From assembly GCA_014904985.1 (NCBI GenBank), contig MU129075.1, forward strand, positions 125,213 to 144,481: 19,269 bases of DNA, given 5' to 3'. Below, piece by piece: positions 11,400-18,452 of the stretch. Under the pieces are notes generated by a model, which was not told the DNA's origin, searched no databases, and saw only the letters and a list, made by a program, of their open reading frames with translations. The number at the start of each line of letters is the position of its first letter. Positions within the stretch are counted from its first letter, which is position 1. The DNA is from Hydnum rufescens UP504 (Eukaryota > Basidiomycota > Agaricomycetes > Cantharellales > Hydnaceae). Both the position numbers and the translations under genes were made by a program.

Positions 11400-12200
11400 C
11401 TAATCTATATGAGTTTGCTGGGGTTGCTCTCGGTTCTGTGCTTGAAAAATCAGGCTTGCTAGGGCATATTTTTTGGCACTGGGTCCCCCTCAAAAATATT
11501 GGGGGTTCAGGGGCAGTAGCCCTGAGAAGCTCTGGGGATGGAGGTCTGGGTAAACCTGAAAATGGCCTATGGAAGCCCCGCCATGGCTTGGGTAAGCCTG
11601 TGTTAGCTTCTGAGAGGGCTGGGCGAGCTTTTGGTCTGGAATCAAAGCTTCGGGCTTGCCCTGGTCTTACTTCGGTCTCACTTTCCCCTTCACAAGGTCA
11701 CCCACCCCTACTCTTGTCTCTCCCAACCCTTCCTGGGCAACCCCACTACTATACTAGCTAGACAATGCCTTACCATAGGATCCTGTCTTCTACTGTTGAT
11801 CTCGATAATCGTCTCACTATCCATAGCGCATGCCATTGTGTTTTTTGTCTTTCTCTTTCCCCAAGGGAGTGGGAAGCAGAACGGGACTCGCGTAAATGAA
11901 CGTCCTTGTGCTTCCGACTTCACTACTGTGAGCTCGCCACCACCTCAGTCAGCCGAGTGGATAGGCCTTAATAGGCAGGACAAATGCCTCATCTAGTCAG
12001 CCTAAGAGGCCTATTTTTTCTTTGATGTCAATTGACAATCCTTGGATGTCAAATTGACATCTTGCCATCTTTCTGGAGCAGAATCAAACACTGAGCAGAA
12101 CCATATGGATATATTTGGTTGGGGCCCTAGGGGGGTATCGGGATAGGTCCTGGAATGCCCAGGAACACCCCCAAATGGGTCAGCAGGCTATGCAGGCTTA
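11400..12200. other. No gene recognised; small inverted repeat
   Basis: No coherent coding signal. A perfect palindrome GATGTCAA-A-TTGACATC lies at about 12046-12062, preceded by the related GATGTCAATTGACA. Around 12150-12165 the text CCCAGGAACACCC recurs, as it also does at about 14738-14750 inside the repeat core. This hints that the left limit of the repeat family may lie nearer 12.1 kb. Confidence 0.4.
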
Positions 12201-12207
12201 TCGGCAA

Positions 12208-12290
12208 TAATCACAATTATTTATTATTATTTACTTAGGATTCTTATGTCCATAGCATGTTATTATTACTCTACTACTATACATGTATTT
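12208..12290. repeat. AT-rich tail at the end of unit A
   Basis: A TTA/TAT-rich simple stretch (TTATTTATTATTATTTAC and similar) lies immediately beyond the last minus-strand module. Unit B ends in the same kind of sequence (15141-15235). In the sense of the units it reads as a TAA/ATA-rich 3' tail. Confidence 0.55.
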
Positions 12291-12309
12291 ATCCCCTGCC
12301 ATGTTTTCA

Positions 12310-12411
12310 CTTGGTATGGTAGTAAACAAAAAAAATTGAAGGCAATGCCAAAAGAGCAGCCGGAGCTGCTCTTTTGGCATCGTGGTACCTCGTAACGAAA
12401 AGAAAGCACAC
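12310..12411 (-). other. Hairpin intron M1 (degenerate)
   Basis: The intron stem is at 12345-12360 pairing with 12365-12380 (16 bp, loop CGGA). The donor reads GTGTGC, not consensus, and the acceptor is unclear (only an AAG near 12310). A branch-point-like motif is near 12320. The exon hairpin at 12421-12448 pairs CCACATACCC with GGGTATGTGG, a compensated change from CACAC/GTGTG. This is the outermost and most degraded module of unit A. Confidence 0.45.
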
Positions 12412-12580
12412 CTAGTATTGCCACATACCCGCCAAAGTGGGTATGTGGTGCCGTATTTGTTTCGTCGGCATATAGGTGGTGATAGTTGAGGGGGGGCTTG
12501 GGTGGCTGCACGTGCTCCCGTGTTTCACCCTGGGCCCTGTCTGTTCATGCAGTGGGTGGGGTATCGTGGGATGGAGCTAT

Positions 12581-12694
12581 CTAAAATAATAATACATTAG
12601 TAAATGAAAAAAAAAAATACAGAAGGCAATGCCAAAAGAGCAGCTGGCACTGCTCTTTTGGCATTGTCATATACTCGATAACAAAAAAACTCAC
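12581..12694 (-). other. Hairpin intron M2
   Basis: 114 nt, donor GTGAGT, branch motif TTTACTAAT and acceptor TTTTAG. The intron hairpin is at 12627-12666 (17 bp). The exon hairpin at 12701-12734 lies just upstream of the donor with a 13-bp stem GTGCCACACACCC/complement. Confidence 0.7.
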
Positions 12695-12862
12695 CTAAGA
12701 GTGCCACACACCCACCGAAGCGGGTGTGTGGCACTGCATTTGCTTCGTCGGTGCATATGTTGTGGATAGTTGAAGCAGCGGGGGGTGGCTGCGCATGCTG
12801 CCGTGTTTCGCCCTGGGCCTGTCTGTTCATTCGTCGGGTGCGGTATCACGAGGTGGAGGTAT

Positions 12863-12972
12863 CTAGAATAAGAACAGATTAGTAAATAAATAAAAAACAA
12901 GGCAATGCCAAAAGAGCAGCGCCAGCTGCTCTTTTGGCGTTGTCGTATACTGCATAACTAAAAAAAACTCAC
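12863..12972 (-). other. Hairpin intron M3
   Basis: 110 nt, donor GTGAGT, branch motif TTTACTAAT, acceptor TTCTAG. Intron stem 12907-12920 with 12925-12938, loop GCCA. Exon hairpin 12981-13010. The exon between M3 and M2 is 168 nt. Confidence 0.75.
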
Positions 12973-13141
12973 CTAAGAGTGCCACACACCCGCTTTGGTG
13001 GGTGTGTGGCGCCATATTTGGTTGTCGGTGTGTATGTTGCGGATGGTCAAGGGGGGGGGATCTTGGGTGGCTGTGCGTGCTGCCGTGTTTCACCCTGGCT
13101 GTCTGTTTGTTCGTCGGGTGGGTATTGCAGGGTGGAGGTAT

Positions 13142-13246
13142 CTAGAATAAGAACAGATTAGTAAATAAAAATGAGGCAATGCCAAAAGAGCAGCGCCAGC
13201 TGCTCTTTTGGTGTTGTTGTATACTGCATAACTAAAAAAAACTTAC
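13142..13246 (-). other. Hairpin intron M4
   Basis: 105 nt, donor GTAAGT, branch motif TTTACTAAT, acceptor TTCTAG. Intron stem 13181-13194 with 13199-13212. Exon hairpin 13255-13284. The downstream exon is 169 nt and nearly the same sequence as its neighbours. Confidence 0.75.
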
Positions 13247-13415
13247 CTAAGAGTGCCACACACCTGCCGAAGTGGGTGTGTGGCGCCGTATTTGGTTGTC
13301 GGCGTGTATGTTGTGGATGGTCGAGGGGGGGGATCTTGGGTGGCTGTGTGTGCTGCCATGTTTCGCCCTGGCTGTCTGTTCCTTCGTTGGGTGGGGTATC
13401 ATGGGGTGGAGGTAT

Positions 13416-13526
13416 CTAGAATAATAACAAATTAGTAAATAAATAAAAGGACAAGGCAATGCCAAAAGAGCAGCTGGCGCTGCTCTTTTGGCATTGTTGT
13501 ATACTCCGTAACAAAAAAAAACTCAC
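13416..13526 (-). other. Hairpin intron M5
   Basis: 111 nt, donor GTGAGT, branch motif TTTACTAAT, acceptor TTCTAG. Intron stem 13457-13474 with 13479-13496 is 18 bp, perfect, loop TGGC. Exon hairpin 13533-13566. Confidence 0.75.
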
Positions 13527-13695
13527 CTAAGAGTGCCACACACCCGCTAAAGTGGGCATGTGGCACCGTATTTGTTTTGTCGGCATCTATGTTACAGATA
13601 CTCGAGGGGGCTTGGGTGGCTGCACATGCTGCTGTGTTTTGCCCCGGGCCTGTCTATTCATTTGTCGGGTGAGGTATTGTGAGGTGGAGGTATCT

Positions 13696-13807
13696 CTAGA
13701 ATAAGAACAGATTAGTAAATAAAAAAAAGACAGAAGGCAACACCAAAAGAGCAGCTGGCACTGCTCTTTTGGCATTGTCGTATATTCCATTAGTAAAAGA
13801 AACTCAT
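13696..13807 (-). other. Hairpin intron M6 (donor begins AT)
   Basis: 112 nt. Intron stem 13743-13754 with 13761-13772, branch motif TTTACTAAT, acceptor TCTAG. The donor reads ATGAGT where its sister copies read GTGAGT. Exon hairpin 13815-13846 is slightly imperfect. Unless AT is tolerated, this intron should splice poorly. Confidence 0.6.
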
Positions 13808-14037
13808 CTAAGAGTGCCACACACACACCGAAGCAAGTGTGTGGCATGTGCCGTATATCTTGTGGATAGTTGAGGGGGGGGGGACCTTGAGAGGGTGGAT
13901 ACTGGGTGTTGGGGTCTGGGTGGCTGCATGCTCCCATATATTGCCCTGGACTTCATCTGTGCTTGCATATGTCAGTATTTTTCCTCGGGCCTCGTCGGTG
14001 GTGGTTTCGGGTTTCAGTTCATGCAGGGAGAAAGTAC

Positions 14038-14155
14038 CTAAATAGCAAATACAGTACATTAGTAAAAGAAAAAAAAAAACAATACAAGCAGCACCAAAAG
14101 AGCAGCTGGTGCTGCTCTTTCAGCGCTGTACTACATCCCATAAAGAAAGACTTAC
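14038..14155 (-). other. Hairpin intron M7
   Basis: 118 nt, donor GTAAGT, branch motif TTTACTAAT, acceptor TATTTAG. The intron hairpin around 14094-14123 keeps the inner GAGCAGC/GCTGCTC stem, with mismatches in the outer part. Exon hairpin 14164-14193. The adjoining 238-nt exon is homologous to the 240-nt exon after P2 in unit C. Confidence 0.7.
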
Positions 14156-14393
14156 TTAATAGTACCACACACCCGCCGCAGTGGGTGTGTGGTTCGTGTG
14201 GCCACCTCTTGTGTTTTTCCTTGGTGTTGTTTTGTTGGGCATGGTGTGGTTTCATTGGGTTTGGCATGGGGGTTGGGTGTGGTTTTGTTTGGCTTCGTTT
14301 CATTTTGTTTCGCATGGTTTTGCATATTTCCACTGGGGCCCTGGCCAATCGGGCCTTGTCATTTGGGGGCTTCATTTGACTCCATGGCATGAC

Positions 14394-14489
14394 CTAGAAT
14401 GGAAGGGGGTCAGTATGACAGCGCAAAAAGAGCAGCTTTCGCTGCTCTTTTTGCGCAGCTGTATCTATTGGGGGGGGGGGGAGACTCAC
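14394..14489 (-). other. Hairpin intron M8
   Basis: 96 nt, donor GTGAGT followed by a C-tract, branch motif ATACTGAC, acceptor TTCTAG. Intron stem 14421-14436 with 14441-14456 (16 bp, perfect). Exon hairpin 14500-14525. It is nearly the same as P2 in unit C over the donor, C-tract, hairpin and acceptor, and is the core-proximal intron of unit A. Confidence 0.75.
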
Positions 14490-14542
14490 CTTAAATACAA
14501 CCACACCCGCCGCAGCGGGTGTGGTCGTGGTTGTGCACTAGG

Positions 14543-14567
14543 GCTGCTGCTGCTGCTGTTGCTGTTG
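14543..14567 (-). repeat. CAG/CAA triplet run, unit A first exon
   Basis: In the sense (minus) direction this reads as a CAA/CAG run directly upstream of the first exon hairpin. Equivalent runs lie at 16748-16766 (unit B, pure CAA) and 17482-17515 (unit C). Confidence 0.6.
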
Positions 14568-14716
14568 TATTGGTCGTGTGGTCGCCTTTCTGTTGCTGGG
14601 TGTGGCTGCGCAGTTGTGAAATTCAACACTGGCAATTGCCGATATTCAAGAAGCGCCCAAGTGCTGGCGCTGCAAACACAGAACACAATAGTAGCAACCA
14701 TGTATATGTGAAATAA

Positions 14717-14740
14717 ATACTATATAATAAATATTTGCCC
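14717..14740 (-). promoter_or_regulatory. Promoter-like AT box and TGAGTCA site, unit A
   Basis: TATATAATAAATATTT lies upstream of unit A in its sense direction, and a TGAGTCA heptamer (the AP-1/Gcn4-type site) lies at 14768-14774. Both are conserved in the other core, where they appear in mirror image. A promoter role is inferred from position only. Confidence 0.3.
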
Positions 14741-14880
14741 AGGAACACCCGAAGAATACATTGATAATGAGTCAGAGCTCAATAAGGCATGAGATGGCTG
14801 ATTGCAGAGTGGATTGGGCCACTTCTATGCATCAGAATTGGCCTAAACTTAAATATAGTAATGTTATATATAAACTCTAC

Positions 14881-15010
14881 ATGGGCGATTGATTATCTCA
14901 GACAATTCTCGCATTTTTCAATTTTTCACGCCTTCAATTCCCTAAATAGGGAATTGAAGGCATGAAAAATTGAAAAATGCGAGAATCGTCCGAGATAATC
15001 AATCACCCAT
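14881..15010. repeat. 130-nt near-perfect palindrome
   Basis: Inverted repeat centred at 14945.5 with a 2-nt spacer inside TTCCCTA-AA-TAGGGAA. Arms of about 64 nt carry only a few mismatches. As RNA or extruded DNA it could form a long hairpin. It is the same palindrome as 17055-17188. Confidence 0.9.
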
Positions 15011-15030
15011 GCAGGCTGGTCAGTCAAATT

Positions 15031-15084
15031 GGGGACCTAATTAGGTACCATTTTCGGGCAGAAAATGGTACCTAATAGGTCCCC
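15031..15084. repeat. 54-nt hairpin, unrelated to the core
   Basis: Arms 15031-15055 and 15061-15084 pair over 24 bp with one bulged A around the loop GGGCA; each arm contains GGGGACCTA and GGTACCATTTTC. It sits at the junction between the truncated core copy and the tail of unit B, and may mark an insertion point or a small separate foldback element. Confidence 0.85.
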
Positions 15085-15140
15085 AGACAGTATGGCCAAA
15101 ATACGGCCATTCCGATTCATTTCAGCCAATCCATGGCTGT

Positions 15141-15235
15141 GTGCTAGATTATATATTTATTTATTGTTATTATTATCATTATTATTATTATTATTACTAC
15201 TATAATTATATACATATTATGCTATATACATATTA
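15141..15235. repeat. AT-rich tail at the end of unit B
   Basis: A long TTA/TAT simple sequence followed by a run of C at about 15237-15244. In the sense of unit B it follows the last module, as the AT-rich stretch at 12208-12290 follows unit A. Microsatellite expansion alone could explain it. Confidence 0.65.
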
Positions 15236-15467
15236 TCCCCCCCCAGGGTCTGCCACCACAGGGGGGGCATGGTTCCTGCAGGTCACGCACCTGCATATAC
15301 CCACCACACCTGAGTGGGGTTCATATGCCCCGGTTGGGGCCAGGTCCATTTGGGCACTCCCTTGGGGGAGTGGGTTTTTGTTTGTGGGCACTTGTTCGCA
15401 GTTTTCGTTTGTGGCGCATCATTCGGTGGGTTTGTGGTTGGGGTGTATGTGAGTTCTGGTTCAGGAT

Positions 15468-15582
15468 CTAGAGGAATTTAAAATGAAAGGTTAGTTGAAC
15501 AGTAATGCAGCACAAAAAGAGCAGCTTACGCTGCTCTTTTTGCACCACAAGAATAAAAAATAAAAAGGAAAAGAAAACTGAC
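15468..15582 (-). other. Hairpin intron M9
   Basis: 115 nt, donor GTCAGT (weak), branch motif CAACTAAC, acceptor CTAG. Intron stem 15513-15525 with 15530-15542 (13 bp, perfect). The exon hairpin at 15589-15622 uses GTACCCCACACCCACTGC on the left arm, a compensated variant of the outer stem with one mismatch on the right arm. Confidence 0.65.
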
Positions 15583-15771
15583 CTTGCAGTACCCCACACC
15601 CACTGCAGTGGGTGTCAGGTACTGAGGCCCTGTACTCCGACTCATACATATGGTGGGTTGTGTAGGTCCCCACTGCGGTTTTCATTTGTGGGGGGTTGTT
15701 CACGGGTTTCGTTCGCGGCGTGTCGTTCCATGGGTTTATGGTCAGGGGTTCGGGCAGGTTCTGGCCAGGAT

Positions 15772-15882
15772 CTAGAGAAATAATAATAGGTTAGTAAAAA
15801 ATGAATCAATGCAATGCAAAAAGAGCAGCACATGCTGCTCTTTTTGCGCCACAAGAATAAGAAATAAAACAATAAAAAATAC
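15772..15882 (-). other. Hairpin intron M10
   Basis: 111 nt, donor GTATTT (weak), branch motif TTTACTAAC, acceptor CTAG. Intron stem 15816-15829 with 15834-15847 (14 bp, perfect, loop ACAT). Exon hairpin 15889-15922 pairs GTACCCCACAC with GTGTGGGGTAC, so both sides changed together relative to GTGCCACACAC/GTGTGTGGCAC. Confidence 0.65.
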
Positions 15883-16052
15883 CTTGTAGTACCCCACACC
15901 TGCTGCAGTGGGTGTGGGGTACTGGGACCGTACTCTGGCTCATGTACAGCGGTTTGTGCGGGTCCCCCCAGGACCCCGTCGCTCAGGTGTCGATAGGCAG
16001 GGTCAGGAGAGGGGGGGTTGCGTCGGTATTCGTTGGCACGAGAAGTAAAGAC

Positions 16053-16156
16053 CTATAATAGAAAGTTATAAATTAGTTAAGAATTAAACACCACACAAAA
16101 AGAGCAGCTTTCGCTGCTCTTTTTGCACGGTTGTAGCTATGGGGGCAGTGACTCAC
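16053..16156 (-). other. Hairpin intron M11 (mosaic)
   Basis: 104 nt, donor GTGAGT, branch motif TTAACTAAT, acceptor TTATAG. Intron stem 16096-16108 with 16113-16125. Exon hairpin 16167-16196. The donor half resembles M8 and P2 (TATTTAAG then GTGAGT, then a C-rich stretch), while the acceptor half resembles P4 (TTAATT, TTAACTAAT). The switch falls at the hairpin. Confidence 0.7.
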
Positions 16157-16207
16157 CTTAAATAGGACCACACACCCGCCATGGCAGGTGTGTGGTTCCT
16201 GGGGCCC

Positions 16208-16503
16208 TCATATGGCGCAGTTGCATCTTCATTTGGCGTGTTACCATACATCACATCCTCATTTGGCGCATTGCTGTATATTGCGTCATTTGGTGTTGCC
16301 GTGTATCACACCATTTGGCACATTGCTGTGTGTCACGTCGTTGGTGTGGTGCCATGTATCGCGTCATTGGCGTGATGCTGTGTGTTGTGTCGTTGGCATG
16401 GTGCCATGTGTCGCGTTGTGGGTGTGGTGCCGTATGTCACGTCGTTGGTGCCATGCCGTATGTCGTGTGGTGGGCGCATTGCCATATGTTGCGTCATTTG
16501 GGG
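16208..16503. repeat. 26-27-bp minisatellite in a unit B exon
   Basis: About eleven degenerate units of the kind TCATTTGGCGCATTGCTGTA plus a TTGCG-like end, with later copies reading TCGTTGGTGTGGTGCCATGT. In the sense direction each unit begins or ends with CCAAATGA or a variant, a motif that also recurs in the exons of unit C. Confidence 0.75.
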
Positions 16504-16579
16504 GGTCTTCGTTCAGGGCATTGCTGTTTGGGCCCTCGTTTCACAGATTTTCATCATGCCTTAGACCCCAGGCCTCAAT

Positions 16580-16685
16580 CTAGAAGAATACAAGATATGT
16601 TAGTAAAAAGATTCAAAGAGGCGCAAAAAGAGCAGCTTTGCTGCTCTTTTTGTGCCGTTGTATCTACAAGCAAAAAAAAACTCAC
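16580..16685 (-). other. Hairpin intron M12
   Basis: 106 nt, donor GTGAGT, branch motif TTTACTAAC, acceptor TTCTAG. Intron stem 16621-16636 with 16640-16655 (16 bp with one G-U, loop TTT). Exon hairpin 16692-16721. It is the mirror-image partner of P1 across the palindrome: the two donors lie about 436 and 456 nt from the dyad. Confidence 0.75.
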
Positions 16686-16884
16686 CTTATGACCACACAC
16701 CCACTGTGGCAGGTGTGTGGTTGCACACTTGCCTTTTCAGGCAGTTCGTTGTTGTTGTTGTTGTTGTGGTTGCGGAGATGAAAAAGAAGATGCAAAATTC
16801 AATGCCGGCAATTGCCAATACTTAGGAAGCGCCCAAGTGCTGGTGCTACAAGCACAGCACACATCAATAGCAAGCATGTAGATA

Positions 16885-16950
16885 TGGAATAGATAATATA
16901 TAATAAATATTTATCCAATAAAATGCGAAGAAGGAGAAAATAATGAGTCA
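16885..16950 (-). promoter_or_regulatory. Putative promoter of unit B
   Basis: An AT box (ATATATAATAAATATTTATC) at about 16897-16916 and TGAGTCA at 16944-16950, mirrored on the other arm. In the sense of unit B they lie upstream of the triplet run and first donor. Position and symmetry are the only support. Confidence 0.35.
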
Positions 16951-17054
16951 GAGCTCAATAAGGCATGAGATGGCTAATTGCAGAGTGGATTGGGCCACTT
17001 CTATGCATCAGAATTGGCCCAAATTTAAATATAGTAATGTTATATATATACTCT

Positions 17055-17188
17055 ACATGGGCGATTGATTATCTCAGACGATTCTCACATTTTTCAATTT
17101 TTCACACCTTCAATTCCCTAAATAAGGAATTGAAGGCGTGAAAAATTGAAAAATGCGAGAATCGTCCGAGATAATCAATTGCCCATGT
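17055..17188. repeat. 134-nt central palindrome
   Basis: ACATGGGCGATTGATTATCT on the left pairs with its complement at the right end, around the centre TTCCCTA-AA-TAAGGAA. It is the same element as 14881-15010 with a handful of substitutions. Some substitutions, such as CGCC versus CACC opposite GGCG, are unpaired. Confidence 0.9.
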
Positions 17189-17294
17189 AGATTATATATA
17201 TATAACATTACTATATTTAAATTTGGGCCAATTCTGATGCATAGAAGTGGCCCAATCCACTCTGCAATTAGCCATCTCATGCCTTATTGAGCTC

Positions 17295-17359
17295 TGACTC
17301 ATTATTTTCTTCTTCTTCACATTTTATTGGATAAATATTTATTATATATTATCTATTCC
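17295..17359 (+). promoter_or_regulatory. Putative promoter of unit C
   Basis: TGACTCA at 17295-17301 and an AT box (ATAAATATTTATTATATATT) at 17331-17350 preceded by TTATTGG, the mirror images of the unit B elements. The first hairpin-linked donor is about 230 nt downstream. Confidence 0.35.
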
Positions 17360-17481
17360 ATATCTACATGCTTGTAGTGCCAGCACTTGGGCGCTTCTCG
17401 AGTATCGGCAATTGCTGGCATTGAATTTCGCAACTATGCAGCCACACCCAGCAACAGGAAGGCAACTGCACAACCACGACA

Positions 17482-17515
17482 CAACAGCAACAGCAACAGC
17501 AGCAACAGCAGCAGC
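17482..17515 (+). repeat. CAA/CAG triplet run, unit C first exon
   Basis: A CAACAG-type run between the AT box and the first exon hairpin; its copies in units A and B differ in length and in CAA/CAG mix. Confidence 0.7.
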
Positions 17516-17576
17516 CCTAGCGCATGACCACGACCACATGACCACACACCCACTGAGGCGGGTGTGTGGTCATAAG

Positions 17577-17679
17577 GTAAGTTTGTCTCAATACATACAA
17601 TAGTGCAAAAAGAGTAGCACAAGCTACTCTTTTTGCGCTGCTGTGAATTTTTATACTAACATAGCCTTTATTATTCCAG
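17577..17679 (+). other. Hairpin intron P1
   Basis: 103 nt, donor GTAAGT, branch motif TACTAAC at 17654-17660, acceptor TTCCAG. Intron stem 17605-17618 with 17623-17636 (14 bp, loop ACAA). It has GAGTAGC/GCTACTC where other copies have GAGCAGC/GCTGCTC, a double, pairing-preserving change. Exon hairpin 17541-17570. Confidence 0.8.
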
Positions 17680-17762
17680 ACCAAAACCAAAACAAACAAC
17701 AGGCCGCCCAATGAGTGGCCCCAGGAACCACACCCGCTGCGGCAGGTGTGGTCCTATTTAAG

Positions 17763-17865
17763 GTGAGTTTCCTCCCCCCCAATAGATACAGCCATGCAAA
17801 AAGAGCAGCGAAAGCTGCTCTTTTTGTGCTACTTTGAATTTCTTACTGACCCCCTTCCATTCTAG
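17763..17865 (+). other. Hairpin intron P2
   Basis: 103 nt, donor GTGAGT followed by a C-tract, branch motif TTACTGAC at 17843-17850, acceptor TTCTAG. Intron stem 17796-17809 with 17814-17827 (loop GAAA). Exon hairpin 17727-17752 with one internal mismatch. Near twin of M8. Confidence 0.8.
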
Positions 17866-18105
17866 GTCATGGCATGGAGTCAAATGAAGCCCCCAAATGA
17901 CAAGGCCTGATTGGCCAGGGCCCCAGCAGAAATACGCAAAACCACGCAAAACGAAACGAAATGAAGCCAAATGAAACGACACCCAACCCCCATGCCAAAC
18001 CCAACAAAACCATGCCACACCCAATGAAACAACGCAAAGCAAAAACACGAGAGGTGGCCACACAAACCACACACCTGCTGCGGCAGGTGTGTGGTTCTAT
18101 ACAAT

Positions 18106-18204
18106 GTAAGTAATCTTGTGCACCCCCAACGGTGCAAAAAGAGCAGCAAATGCTGCTCTTTTTGTGCTGGTTTTAATTTTTTAACTGATAATGTTTTATT
18201 CTAG
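18106..18204 (+). other. Hairpin intron P3
   Basis: 99 nt, donor GTAAGT, branch motif TTAACTGAT, acceptor TTCTAG. Intron stem 18134-18147 with 18152-18165 (loop AAAT). Exon hairpin 18066-18095 extends by a further base pair outward. Confidence 0.8.
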
Positions 18205-18343
18205 GTATCACCACAAATGAAGACCCGTGGAGCAAGCCCCCCCTGAGATCAAACTCCCACAAAATGAGACCTGTGAGTGACAATGCGCCAAACAAAGACA
18301 TGAACCACACACCCGCTACTGCGGGTGTGTGGTTCTATACAAG

Positions 18344-18452
18344 ATAAGTAATTTGTGCACCCCCCCCCCCTCACCAACACAAAAAGAGCAGCCCTTGCTG
18401 CTCTTTTTGCGTTTGTTTTAATTTTTAACTAATAAATTCTCTATTATTCTAG
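18344..18452 (+). other. Hairpin intron P4 (donor begins AT)
   Basis: 109 nt, branch motif TTAACTAAT, acceptor TTCTAG, intron stem 18380-18392 with 18397-18409. The donor reads AAG/ATAAGT where P3 reads AAT/GTAAGT. Exon hairpin 18302-18335 has a long stem (GAACCACACACCCGC). Confidence 0.65.

Larger units (their letters stand above)
12300..14730 (-). ncRNA. Unit A: putative multi-intron noncoding transcript
   Basis: Eight hairpin-intron modules (M1-M8) in tandem on the minus strand, starting from the core copy at 14.64-15.01 kb and ending in AT-rich sequence. The exon-like stretches are A/C-rich in the sense direction and carry TGA in several frames. Five successive exons are 168-169 nt, so any reading frame would rotate from one to the next. 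I therefore read this as noncoding. Its two core-proximal exons and introns match unit C closely (M8 with P2, M7 with P3). Transcription is inferred from the splice signals only. Confidence 0.45.
14640..15010. repeat. One-sided copy of the palindromic core
   Basis: It matches the left arm and dyad of the core at 16.8-17.19 kb for most of its length. Shared text includes AAGCGCCCAAGTGCTGG, TATATAATAAATATTT, GAGTCAGAGCTCAATAAGG and GATTGGGCCACTTCTATGC. Its right arm stops at about 15010, just past the inner palindrome, where the B/C core continues. So this copy is truncated, or its missing arm was replaced. Confidence 0.8.
15240..16910 (-). ncRNA. Unit B: putative multi-intron noncoding transcript
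   Basis: Four hairpin-intron modules (M9-M12) on the minus strand leading away from the left arm of the 17.1-kb palindrome. Exons between introns are 189, 170 and 423 nt. The long one holds a 26-27-bp minisatellite. There is no continuous reading frame across the exons. Small extra inverted repeats in the terminal exon (GCAGGT/ACCTGC near 15279-15295 and ACTCCC/GGGAGT near 15356) are unlike the module hairpins. Confidence 0.4.
16686..17576. repeat. 0.9-kb imperfect palindrome, divergent core
   Basis: Inverted repeat with its dyad near 17121.5. The arms align from the inner 134-nt palindrome outward through TTTAAATATAGTAATGTTAT, GCCACTTCTATGCATCAGA, TATTATATATTATCTATTCC (right arm), AGCGCCCAAGTGCTGG, a CAA/CAG run, the exon hairpin and the first donor site on each side. 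Similarity is highest in the middle and drops toward the triplet run. The modules outside it face away on both sides, so it is the natural candidate for a shared, divergent promoter or for the centre of an inverted duplication. Confidence 0.85.

Noticed and set aside
12580..13300. Protein-coding exons spelling HTHxxGCVALL repeats on the minus strand
   Set aside because: The repeated peptide is just the translation of the exon hairpin, and it continues into the intron. Exon length of 169 nt rotates the frame from copy to copy.
13906..14711. Open frames of 120-180 codons across the array (for example 14181-14711 and 16192-16692)
   Set aside because: They run through both exons and introns, read hairpins as repeated peptides such as VGVWF and SRRWC, and several lie antisense to the intron signals. 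Homologous copies are frameshifted, so coding is not supported.
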